Assembly (NCBI RefSeq): GCF_958450345.1
Contig: NC_088780.1
Coordinates: forward strand, 113,782,226-113,846,225
Direction of reading: 5' to 3'
Length of the DNA: 64,000 nucleotides
Origin: Calliphora vicina
Lineage: Eukaryota; Arthropoda; Insecta; Diptera; Calliphoridae
Under the pieces are notes generated by a model that was given only the letters and a program-made list of their open reading frames with translations, was not told where the DNA came from and ran no database searches. Position 1 is the first letter of the stretch, and every line of letters begins with the position of its first letter. Shown here one piece after another: positions 23,201 through 34,300 of the stretch. A program made the position numbers and the translations under genes.

Positions 23201-26200
23201 TTTCATTAGCCCAAATTGCTACACAAATTTATGAAAAATGAATAGAAATATTTGTAAAGTTAAACTGTTTTTTTTTTTTTGTTATAATATTATTTTGATT
23301 TAATTTGTAAATCTTCATTAAATACTGGAAATCACATTTTCGTTGTTAGATATCGTACATTTTCAAGACAATTGTAAAAATTTATCAGAGTCAAAAACTA
23401 TGTATCTATCTCATCATAGGAAAATTGTAATTTAACATAGCACTTTGCTACCGTTTGGCAAACGCTCTTTATAAAATAATTTATACTCATATTATCCAAT
23501 GAATGAGGCTGACGAAAAACATCGTTCACAGCCAACTCGAAAATACTCAGTGCACTCAGATTGAAATTTAAAAATCATAAAGCTCTTAAAATATCAAAAA
23601 TCATGGAATCTGATATACAAATAAATTCTTAAATTTAAGTAAATTTTAATATTTTCAATGCGAGTTGCATTTACAAACGTTTGACATTTTTGGATTGATT
23701 TATACATAGAGACGTGACACTCTGATTTGTCAAACATACAAGTAGTAATATAGCTAGTGCAAGGTTTTCAATTGGTACTTTTCACTTTTGTGCCCATTCG
23801 ACAAGTAATGTACTGCAAGAAACAGCTTTTGTTCATATACTCGCTATACTTTCTTACTATACTTACCACTATACTTTCTTCCTTGTTTTTACTATATGTA
23901 TATTTAATAATATTGGATAAAATGGCATAGTTGATATAACCACACTGAATAAAAATTAGTGGAGCGGTGAATAAGATAAGGTAATAAACTATTTAAATTA
24001 AAAATTGCAATTTTTATAAAAAATAAAAATGTAACATTATATTTAGTCACTTTTCACTAAATCACAATTACGTTTTATTTTATTGTGTGCCCATCAAAAA
24101 GAAGCAACAATTCATAGTTCAACAATTTGAAATTGAGTCACCTGAAATTGGTAAAACCATGATGATATTACCCAACATAAAAATAACAGTTTAATTAAAT
24201 CGTATTTAGTGAGTATTTCGTTTATAGTGTTTTTATTTATATTTGAGGGATTTACACGGTCTGCTATTAAGTCATATTGTCATAATGTCCTAATATATTA
24301 TGATATTTTAAACAAATTGTTGCTGAGCTTTTAATAAAAAAACGTGTTATGTTATGACAAAACAATAAATATAGTTGAAAAAGTCTTATTAGTTTAGAAC
24401 TCTTTTGTTTGAAACACAACAAACATTTTTTTAAACTATCAATATATTAGGACATTATGACAATATGACCTAATAGCAGACCGTTTGAATCCTAAAAATA
24501 TTTTGTTTATAAATAAAACATAGAATAATTGAGATATTGGGTTGAATTTTATTCCAGTTGCAGTACATATGTACATTTGAGGAAAATTAAAATTGTTTCT
24601 ATTATTATAGCAGACCGTTTGACCGTTAGTTATGACACTCTAGCCAAGAGTGTTTAATTATAGGGTGGGTCATCAAAGAAAACTTAAAATTCCTTTTTAT
24701 ACCCTTCACCTTGTGTCTGTCAGTCTTTATGTTTAAATCAATCCAAAAATGTCAAACGTTCATTATTTGTTAATGCAAATTTGCAGTACTTAGTACATTT
24801 TAATGAAGTGGCGGATTAAAGCGAGCATAACTTTTAAATGAAACAACGTATGTTAACATTTTCTGGCTTTTCTTTTTATGCCTCCGATTAATAGCTGCAC
24901 AACTTTTGCCACTTCTACCGTTATTCCAGCATATTTATTCCACTACGTTCTCATCAAAATCTGGCTATTTACTGTACCTGCACTTTTTTTCAATTTACGT
25001 TTAACAATTGCCCAATATTTCTCGATTTGACGAAGATTTGGGCAATTTGTTTAATTGATGTGTTTTGGTATATTATTCTCATTATATCACTTCATAGTTG
25101 TATTTGAGTAATGACAACTTGTCATTGAGTAATGACAACTTGGCTAAAACTTTGTTTTTCAAACTCTCTTTTTATACCCTTCACCTTCGTAAGAAGGGTA
25201 TATATAAGTTTGTCATTCCGTTTGTAATTTCTACATTTTTCATTTCCGACCCTATAAAGAATATATATTCTGGATCCTTATAGATAGCGGAGTCGATTAA
25301 GCCATGTCCGTCTGTCTGTCTGTTGAAATCAATTTTCTGAAGACCCCAGATATCTTCGGGATCCAAATCTTCAATAATTTTGCTATTTAAAATCAGCAAA
25401 ATCGGTCCACAAATGGCTGAGATATGAGGAAAAAAACCAGGACAACATCGATTTTTTACCTATTTTTTACCTACATACATATGTATATCTGAAATTAAAA
25501 TTATGTTTAAATTCTGTTTAAATAAATTTTTTTAGAATTATTCCAACTATTACAGTTTAAGAAAAATATTTTAAAATTAACAACGACCGAATGTTAAACA
25601 TTTTGGAAAAAAATTATTTTCAAAAATTTTAAATCGGTTAAGAACTGATTGCTTTACAATTTAAATTAATAAATAATCACTATAATATATGTACATGATT
25701 TCGTAACAGTGGAATTATTTGGAAAAATTAATTTTTTTATTCGTATAGGTATTCATTTTCATATTCATGTTTATTCACATACATATATGTATTTTTGTTA
25801 TTGTTAGGAAAATTTAATTTTACAAAAGAAGCTACTTTTGAACAAGACATTTTTTCACAAAGTAGTTGATAAAGTACGAGTATTATAAATTTATATTGAG
25901 TGTGAATAAAAAAAGTATTCATACATACTATATATGTATACCAACCAGTATTAATATACATACATACGTACATACATATAGTTTGGTTTGCAGTCTATAT
26001 TTAGGAGATTGTATTCAGACTTAACAAAAAATGGTAATAGTAATGTATTTTATGAGTTTAGTCAATTGAAGGTTAAAAACTAAATGTAGCTAAAAATCAA
26101 TAAGTTATTAACAGTAAATTGGTTATTGTCAGATTACAATAAGAATATGTACATGCAACAATATATACTAACATATGGGGGAATATTGATTTAATCATTG

Positions 26201-29200
26201 GATTGAATAGATCAAATTCTGGCTTAAAAAGTCGATAGGGCGTAAACACATGTATACATAATACAGAACTAATAGATACATAAATACAACGCTAATAAAT
26301 AAATAAGTAAGAGTGTTATATTCGGCTGTGCCGACTTTATTTATATTTATTTTATTTATGTATATTTTGTACATGTACGGACAAAATTTCGCGGAATAAC
26401 AAATATTATGGAATTTGAAAGGTCAAAAAAGTTTAGAATATCACAACTTAAACTCGTGGGCTTATAAGTTATTGCAAAATGTTTAAATTAAATTATATTC
26501 AAAATTAGTATTTCGTTGATAAAATTTCGGTTTGTTTCGTATTAGGTCCAATATTAGGTTTGGTTTCTGCCTGAAATAATACATACACTACAAGGAATTC
26601 ATAAAATATCCTTCCCCTTCCTGTTTTTTTTACTCCAGTGTCCCTGAACATTAATAAAGCTGATATGTATTTTATAAGTTTAATTTAAAAAAAAACAATA
26701 TTTCAGAGGCAGTAGTTGATTATGATGACGAGGAGGGCCCATACCAAGGAAAATACTTAGGAAAAATCAATTCTTACCATCATCAGGTAAATTTAAATTA
26801 AATATACAAAATCAAAAAATTTTAAAAATTTTCTCTCCGTATTTATTGAAGGTGTCTGGTGATATATATGCCGTAAATGAATTCACCTTCTTAGTGGTGG
26901 GCTTTAATTATGATGGCAATGGTGCTGATACGTTCTTTTGGGCGGGAGCTTCCAATCGACCGGGACCACAAGGTTTCATCGTACCCGATGAATATGGGAA
27001 GTAAGTAGTGAACTTTTTTAAATAGACTTTTGCATTTTTAAACTAATCATTTGAATTATATTTTAGAACCAACATTTTGGATCGTTATCATAACAAAGAC
27101 TTTACCTTGTCACTGCCGGATCGCAAGAAAATAACCGAAATAAAATGGCTTTCAGTTTATGATTTAAATAATCAGAATAATTTCGGTGATGTTTTTATAC
27201 CTGAGGAGTTTGAACCACCACGACCTCAAGGTGGTGGTACTTTTTCGAAACGTAGCCATAATGTTAGTAGTACGGCCATTGAAATTTTAGATTCGAAAAC
27301 TATACAAATTATCGATTTTACTTATGATGGCAAAGGAAAGAGAACATTTTTCTGGGCTGGCGTAGGAGCGCAACCCTCAAGTCGCGGTAGCAAAATACCA
27401 GATGAAAGTGGATAGTAAGTAGTTTTAACACCAGCAGGCAATATCTTGAACTAATCAGTTCAATTCTTTCACAATTATTCCAGCCTAGATCCCATACGCA
27501 AATATGATAAGGAGACCATAACATTGGAATTACCTGGAGACAAAACTGTCTTTGATATTGATTGGATCAGTATTTATGATTTGGCTGATAATGAAAATTA
27601 TGGTCATGTTTTAATAGCAGATAATTTAAATGTACCTCCTTCTTTGGTAAAAATAACACCATATGAATTTTCTCTACCAAATTGCCGACAATTGCATAAA
27701 AATTTACAAGTATCCTGGGAAGTATTTGGTCCACAAATTACCCTACAACTTTCCGGTCAAGTTGAAAAGAATGATTACATGTCATTTGGTCTATCGGGTT
27801 CAGATACTTCGTCACAAATGATTGGAGGTGATGCGGTGGTCGCCTATATGGATGATATTCGAGGTTATTCGGTAGATTATAATATAACATCATTGGCTCC
27901 CTGTGTCCAAGTGCTGGGTCAGAACAAAGGTGTGTGTCGTGATGATGTAGTGGGTGGTTTAAATGATTTTCAATTGAATACCTATAGTCGAAAAGATGGT
28001 ATTAATACGATAACCTTTAGGAGAACCTTAATATCATGTAAGTGATTTTGAGTAATTTGGAAAATGTAATTAGTTATTAATGGGTTTTTTCTCTAGCCGA
28101 TCATGGTGATAAGGAAATACGTTTAGACAAAAGCAATTACATTATATGGGCTTTAGGTCAATTGGATTCAAATTATGAACCTGCCTTCCACACATACTAT
28201 CCCAAAAGTGACGTTTTGATTGATTTCAATACAACGGAACCGGTCAACGACTGCTTTAGTTTTACCAAACGTACTGATGCACCCATACATACCTGGGAGA
28301 AAGTAAAAATATTAGATCCGTAAGTACTATTGTTTGATTAAATACGAAATATAGATTTTTATAATTTTTTTTTGTTACTTAAGCACTGTCCGAACATTTA
28401 ACTCCTATTTGGGTCCTTCTGGAGGATTGAAAGGTTATCAGGGTATTACTGGTATGTTTTAGTTTTGAATTATTTATTTTATATATTCTTTTTATGATGA
28501 TGATTTTTCTAGGTCATGTCTCCAGTGGTTTAGCGTGGTATATAAATGGATATATGATACCGGAATTGTATTTGAAAAGAGGTCTTACTTATGCATTTAG
28601 GGTAAGTTAAAACTAACAACTTTGCTTAAAAAAAAGTAATATAAAAAAATAACATTAAAACCAGTATTCGAAGCGAGTATAGTAAGACAGTAATGTTCCT
28701 TATTAAATGATTTAGAAACAATTAATTAGTTAGGAATAAAAAAATGCGATGATTTATTAAAGGTGCATATTACTTTAAAATTTACTGATGGTTAAAGCCC
28801 ATCAACAGGACAAAATTAGCAGATTGTCAATACTCTGATACCCCTACTAAAAATACCAACTCAGTGTTTGAAAAATTATTTCTTTGTTTGATATCAAACG
28901 CAATTATGTCACAATATACGACTAAGGCGTAAGTCGTTAGGTGCCTCATACAAGAACTTACAATCGACCTATACCTTCATATAGGAAGCCAGCACTCTCA
29001 ACTAGTGAGTTGTAGATAGAATGGAGAAATCATCCCTTTGGAACATCCCAGATGCTTTGTCAACATGAAATTGTGCTCCATTATCGGAAGAACCATGTTT
29101 TCCTCGTGTAGATGGTGCTCCGATTTAAAGAGATATCGTATCGAAAAATAATTTTGATATCGAAATTATAAAAAAAATATATTCCAGCAATATCAAATGC

Positions 29201-30562
29201 CGTAATTCGGCTATTGTAATTCATGATTTTTGAGGTGTTTGACAAATTTCAAACACAGATTCTTGCTATACTCGATAAAAATTTTTACCTAAGTGCATAC
29301 AATTTTTAATTCAAATCTTTGTTTTTAAAAATGGATTCAAAATTTATTTTTTAAAATATTTCAATGTTATTGATGTTTGACACCTTAAATGGTTAATTTA
29401 GATTTCAGAAAATATTTATCTCAAGTCTCTCAAACTTGTGTTTTTCCAAGATTTGTTTAAATTGGCTAATTTTAAATATTGATCTTCAGTCAGTAAAATT
29501 ACATGGTTTTGTTGATTTTTGTTAATATTTATTGCAATAAACATTTGGTCTGACTTGACAACTAAAATCAAAGTACCTTCGGCACTAAATGATCAATTAT
29601 ATTATAGTGGTCCACAAAATAGAACATGCCACATTAGTAAATGTATTGTAATGCTGCATAAAACGTATATACAGACTTTACAAACGACATCTTAATTACA
29701 TCCAAAGTTGCTAATACATATTTTCTGGTTTTTTGAAATAACATTATAAATAATTTCTCTGATCCAATTTTTTTTTTCATTTAAAAAAGTGCATAAAAAT
29801 GAATACGTGAAAAATATTAATTTATTAATAAAAAAATATATAATTATATTAATACACATCTTGAATAGAAGGAATATAACATGTTTTCTCTACCTAAAAC
29901 TAACATCTAAATATCGAGGAGTACAAAGTTGTCAACAATTAACAACATCCCTCCAATGATACGCTCGCCTAAAATGCATAGGTTTTACACCAAAATTTTA
30001 AATGTGGAACGAGTAGTAGTTCCACACTTTAAAATATTCTAGGGTACATTTATTAATTTTAATTTATTTACAGGTAAGAGGTGGCAATAATCCCCATTCA
30101 CCCGACAATTATCACCCGCTCGTCATAACTGACGAACCACGCGGTGGTTATGATCGTCTTAGCGATGCAAAACAGAGTGAAATTCGAGTTTTAGCTGGTG
30201 TCGAATTTACCCGACGTGGCCGACCAAAGCCCACTGCGGCCGGACCTTTGTGCATATCACGTTATCCCGCCGGCTATGATCGTCGTCTAGATGATAATTT
30301 TCCCAGCTTTAAGAAATTTAATCGTTCTCTTGTCACCGAATGTCCCTACGAAGAACCCGCCATATTGGAAATTACACCGAATATAACATGGCCCGATATT
30401 GTGTATTACAATAGTTTTACACACGCCAATATGGGCTGGAAGATACACATTATTGACAGCTATACTAATGTGAGAAATCAGGGCAACAGAATGTTGAGGG
30501 AAAATTGGAACTCTGTAGTTGGAGGAGTATTAATAGTAACAATGATTTATTTTAGATTTTGA
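20297..30562 (+). CDS. knk: Knickkopf, chitin-protecting GPI-anchored DOMON protein
   Basis: Spliced CDS: join(20297..20432, 26707..26786, 26852..27000, 27067..27414, 27484..28037, 28097..28319, 28384..28451, 28513..28601, 30074..30562), 711 aa, all GT-AG with matching phases. In insects Knk protects new chitin from chitinases and organises the cuticle and tracheal matrix. Residues 29-43 are a hydrophobic signal segment; two DM13 domains follow at about 58-166 and 180-287 (each with a TFFWAG core), then a DOMON domain at about 300-470 (VSWEVFGP, MSFGLSG, VVAYMDD) and a C-terminal domain. The last residues (VVGGVLIVTMIYF after WNS) fit a GPI-anchor signal. The start is the first ATG after an in-frame TAA. 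Intron 1 is 6.3 kb and intron 8 is 1.5 kb; the others are about 60 bp. AATAAA is at 30734. No break is seen. Confidence 0.95.
21239..22803. mobile_element. AT-rich DNA transposon with perfect 8-bp target duplication
   Basis: The ends are CATAGCTGTAACTTGTGAAT at 21239 and, read inward from 22803, CATAGCTGTAAATTGTGAAT. The flanks GTAGAAAT (21231-21238 and 22804-22811) are identical. An 8-bp duplication with CANNG ends points to hAT; P-type elements also make 8 bp. The 1565-bp interior is extremely A/T-rich, built of many short GAATAAAA/TTTTATTC units in both orientations. The only richer stretch (22020-22180) carries a short acidic frame. It sits in knk intron 1. Confidence 0.8.
22061..22162 (-). 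pseudogene. Short acidic frame, possible transposase N-terminus remnant
   Basis: On the minus strand an ATG at 22162 starts MSSDDEDFLSDDYEKDPSFS and ends in TAA after 33 codons. It is the only part of the surrounding AT-rich transposon with balanced composition. Acidic N-termini like this occur in several transposases, so it may be the remnant start of the element's own gene, but no family motif is present. Confidence 0.3.
22812..23655. other. knk intron 1 sequence, nothing recognised
   Basis: AT-rich intronic DNA without recognisable coding or bounded repeat structure. Short blocks such as GGGTGGCCTTGTGTGGGGAC near 22905 hint at degraded repeat sequence. Confidence 0.4.
23660..24780. repeat. 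Inverted repeat pair flanking 1 kb in knk intron 1
   Basis: AACGTTTGACATTTTTGGAT followed by TGATTTA near 23680-23708 is repeated in reverse complement near 24733-24762 with a similar flank (TTTGCATTAACAAA-like). The pair encloses about 1 kb that includes the MITE at 24246-24493. It may be the ends of a degraded element or two independent insertions. Confidence 0.5.
24246..24493. mobile_element. MITE, GGTCTGCTATTA...CATATTGTCATAATG family, copy 1
   Basis: Inverted arms of about 55 bp contain CATATTGTCATAATGTCC and TAATATATTA, with ends AGGGATTTACACGGTCTGC and, read inward from the right, AGGATTCAAACGGTCTGC. A second copy is at 59567-59809. A solitary end fragment (AGCAGACCGTTTGACCGTT) lies at about 24608. 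No coding capacity. Confidence 0.8.
24885..25062 (-). pseudogene. Tc1/mariner-superfamily transposase C-terminal relic
   Basis: On the minus strand it reads IPKHIN, stop, TNCPNLRQIEKYWAIVKRKL, KKSAGTVNSQILMRT, stop, WNKYAGITVEVAKVVQLLIG and GIKR. This is the catalytic end (PKxxNPPNCPxLRPIExYWA type) and following helices of an IS630-Tc1-mariner transposase. The conserved Glu of the DDE/D end is present. At least two stop codons and truncation make it non-functional. It lies in knk intron 1, antisense. Confidence 0.8.
25186..25450 (+). repeat. Dispersed repeat, GGTATATATAAGTTTGTCATT family, fuller copy
   Basis: Order of blocks: CTTCACCTTCGTAAGAAGGG, GTATATATAAGTTTGTCATT, TTCCGACCCTATAAAG, AGATAGCGGAGTCGATTAAG, CCATGTCCGTCTGTCTGTCT, TCTGAAGACCCCAGATATCT. 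Copies are also at 2205-2320 and, inverted, at 41072-41283. A short head fragment is at 24698-24730. Such sequences are high-copy in fly genomes; no coding content remains. Confidence 0.75.
25451..26706. other. Distal part of knk intron 1
   Basis: AT-rich with ATAC/GTAT microsatellite-like strings near 25780 and 25960. Nothing coding. The acceptor for knk exon 2 is TATTTCAG ending at 26706. Confidence 0.5.
28602..30073. other. knk intron 8, expanded
   Basis: A 1.47-kb intron between short-intron neighbours. The stretch 28920-29110 has non-AT-rich composition unlike the rest and may be a degraded transposon fragment, but no motif identifies it. The acceptor TTATTTACAG ends at 30073. Confidence 0.5.
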
Positions 30563-31369
30563 AAATGACTGATGATCTTAAATACTTTTGTTTTTGTTGT
30601 AGTAGTTATTTAAAAGAAAAGTATATGTAGTTTTTTCGTAATAATTTGCAGGTTTTTATTTTCCAAATTGTTTAATATTTTATGATACACAATTATTTTG
30701 GTTTTATTTTTTTGTTCAAGATATTTTAAATTCAATAAATATAAATACTTTTAATAATATTTTCCTTTTTTTCTTTATTAAATATGTATGTAAGTTTATG
30801 TACGTATATATGTATGTATATTATTTCATGCTTTTAATTTCCTTGTAGAAGAGTTCCAAGAATAATTTATAATAAATATATTGTAGTATTGAAATTATTT
30901 TTTTTTATTTTTTTATAAATATATATTTTTATAATAATAAATATTGGCATTTTATTTCCTTAAGTAATACATACATTCATATACATATGTATGTATGAAA
31001 GTATGTATGTAGTATAAATATATAGGTATGTATGCGTGTAAGTATGTATGTATGTGTTAATAACATGGTGATAATTAGTTAAATGAACCAAGTTCTACAA
31101 TAATGAACTTTTTATAAATAACTTTTTAAGCTCTAAAATGTAACTAGTAACAACTTTAGTTTTTTACAAATATATTTTTTTAAATTCAGTTTTTTTCTTT
31201 GTAATTACTTTTATTAATTAAATAAATAATTTAATAATTTTTAAATATGTTTATACAATTATTCGATTAATATCACTGTTTTATTACATATTTCACATAA
31301 TTTTCCAATAATGCAGATTGTTTTTCAACATTATTTTTCACAGTATTTAAATTGGAAACTCTTTGAAGT
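30563..31369. other. Convergent 3' ends of knk and Fem-1
   Basis: This holds the knk 3' UTR with AATAAA at 30734-30739 (172 nt past the stop) and, on the minus strand, Fem-1 signals (TTTATT on the plus strand) at 31280-31285 and 31210-31215. Between them are GTAT/ATAC microsatellite tracts (about 30783-30825 and 30965-31055). No other gene. Confidence 0.65.
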
Positions 31370-34300
31370 TCAAGGTTCATGATCTTTAACAAAGTTTTCT
31401 AAACATTTTGGTATTTGATTACGATACGGTATTCGATACTTACTGATAATTGTGGCAGCTAAACATTTAAGATTAATATAATTCATAAGAGGTATTGTAT
31501 TTGCCGAATTAAGTGCAATTAAATTATATGGACGTTCATCCGATTTATTGGGTTGATCTAAATCGGCACCATGATCAAGGAGAATTGTTATGATCTGAAG
31601 GGAACAGAGAATGAAAAAGGAATTAAAATTACAAACATTTTATCAGATTAATTTGATTTTATGTTCGTCGCAAGGACGATATGTAAATTATAGAGTCCGA
31701 CCGAAACCGTTTTTTTCAAGCCGAAACCGAACCGTACCTAATATTGGACCAGCAAATCAGTATTCGGATTAATCCGAAACAAACCAAAACATTTCAAATG
31801 TAACATAAATTTCCTAAAAAAATTATTATTTTAATTTTAGAGCATGTTTTATCTCAGTCTTAGGCGACCTGTTGCTCCCACTTTACATCCATTAATCTAG
31901 TTTTTTCATCTTAAACAGAAACATTTTTTACAGGATGTTTGGATATTTTACAATAACATATAAGTTATTAAATATATTAAAAACTTGTTTATCCCTTAGA
32001 ATTCCATAATCTATGTTTTTCCTTTATAAAATGTTCCGTATTTTGTAAAATTTCGACGTATTTGGCATAATTCAAACCCGCATATTCGGTCGGACTTTGC
32101 TGTTATTTTATCTTATACATATTTGAAATTTCTTGCTTTAATAACCTTAACCCTTTCGGTACGGATGGTATACATATGTATCATGTTTTAAAACCACTCC
32201 TAAAAGTTTTTTTTACCAATTCATTTATTTAACTGTAGTTAAGATATCATTGTACATACGTGCACAGTTTAGGAATTTATTGACAAAAGCTGACACCATT
32301 TTAACGCTTTTTTCGAAAAAAAAGTTGAGTTTACTGGTATGTGGTAATCATGTGTTAGATACATCATCCAGATCATCCACTTAACTAACAATTGTCCTCA
32401 TGAGAATTATTTTAATTATCTGAAAATCTAATACAATTTTTTTGAAAAAATTACACTATGCGACAAATAGTAGGGTCAGTGATCGCCGGGGTTTTTCCCA
32501 CCGGGAAATGTTAGATCGGTAAAAGAAAAGTTATACGTGTCCCGGCGTTTCGCTGGGTCAGGTCTAGGAATCGAGATATATAAATTTGAAATTAGTATGT
32601 ATCGTATAGAAAAAAAATAAATGTTTGTTGCCTTTTTCATGCATTTTGACCATTTAAATGTCAGAATATCGCAATGTTATGTTCAGTAAAGTTGTTAAGA
32701 TCAACACCGGCTACAACATAGTCAATAAAGAGAAAAGTGGTATTTTTGTTTTTCATTGAGTGGGACCTTGGAAAATCATTTTTTCATAATTTTGTTCGTT
32801 ATTTATTTTGCAAAACTCAATTAAAATCATCTAATACTATAATCAGAGAAAAAATATAGTTGTACATGTTTACCATAACCATTTCATAATTTTTACAAGT
32901 TTTTTAACAATATTATGGTTACTGTAATTATGTATATGATTTCGGTAATCATAATATGTTTAAGTTACCATTACCTTTTTTGGCTCTATATTACATGAAT
33001 GAATAAATAAAAATAAAATAATTGTAGCAATCATATATATTATTGTAGTAATTAAGTATATGTTTGTTGCAACCACTTTTATGATGTATTACTTCACCAT
33101 ATTGTGTAATTCTCGGATTATGGTTGGCATACTCTGGGTACAACATATTATGATATAATGATTCATCACAAACATGATTGCCATAAACATATATTTATTT
33201 ACTACAATCATATATATACTTGCTTTTTTCTTTGGGTACAGTATTAGATGATTTTAATTGAGTTTTGTAAGGTAACTAACGAAAAAAATTATGAAAAACT
33301 GATTTTCCTCAATGAAAATACCACTTTTATTTATTGACTACAGGTAGGCCTCAATATTTTTGTTTTAGAGCACGGATTAAGATTTTCTATAGAGCACATT
33401 TCACTCCCTCCAGAGTGCTGGGACGACTAAATTTTTTCTGATGAGACAAAAATAATGTAAATACTGTTATACTGAATCCAAAAAGTTTGGCGAAAACCTC
33501 TGACAGCTCTAGAAAACAAAAATTCAATTCCTACAGTTAAGTTTGGAAAGCTTTCAGTTATGGTATGGGGTTGTATATCCAGTAAGGGAGTAGGGGTAAT
33601 CAGGATTTTGGATAAAATATTGACGAAATAAGTTTATCTTGATGTTTCAAAAACCGATTTAACCGCTATCATTCTGTAATTCGGTTTTGTTGACCCGGTA
33701 AATTCAAACAAGTTTTAATACAAATATTATGCAAACATTTATTTGACAGTATAAAAATTGATTTTTTTGTCCTTTTTTATTATAAATATGAATGGTTTTA
33801 TTGAAATTGATTTTTTTTTGTTATCTATTATATTAATAAACATATGTTTATAAAAAGTGTGTTGAAAATAATAAAGAAGTTGATTATTTATATTAGTAAT
33901 CAATGTTTTCTTTGAAATTTTGTTATTTTTTCTCTATGTGCAAAGAATTTTTTGACAAACTGTGTCTCGATTCCTAGACCTGACCCAGCAAAACGCCAGG
34001 GCATGTATAACTTTTTTTTACCGATCTAACATTTCCCATTGGGCAGAACCCCCGCCGATCACTGACCGTACTATTTGTCGCATAGTGTTATATTCCGTAA
34101 TTTCAGTTATCAAAAACATTATCTTTAACAAATATATTTCTAAGATAAACTCAAATTTACTACGTTTTCTATTAAAATATAGTAAATTTCAGAGTTTTTA
34201 AGCATTAAAGTTTACAAAAAAAGTTTAGAATGTGATTATAATTCTATGAAACAAATGGCAAACAAATTTAAACCCCCAGAATACCGAAACAAGAAGAATA

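Larger units (their letters stand above)
32454..34087. mobile_element. CACTA-like DNA transposon, 127-bp inverted ends, TTA duplication
   Basis: Ends are CACTATGCGACAAATAGTA at 32454 and its near-exact complement at 34087. About 127 bp are inverted (32454-32580 and 33961-34087). Both flanks are TTA (32451-32453 and 34088-34090), the 3-bp duplication expected for CACTA-type elements. The interior has a second inverted structure (32738-33345) and a Tc1 relic (33405-33650) but no transposase of its own, so it is a non-autonomous or gutted copy. It lies in Fem-1 intron 7. Confidence 0.8.

Noticed and set aside
28920..29110. Possible LINE or retrotransposon coding piece in knk intron 8
   Set aside because: Less AT-rich than its surroundings, but neither strand gave a recognisable motif.
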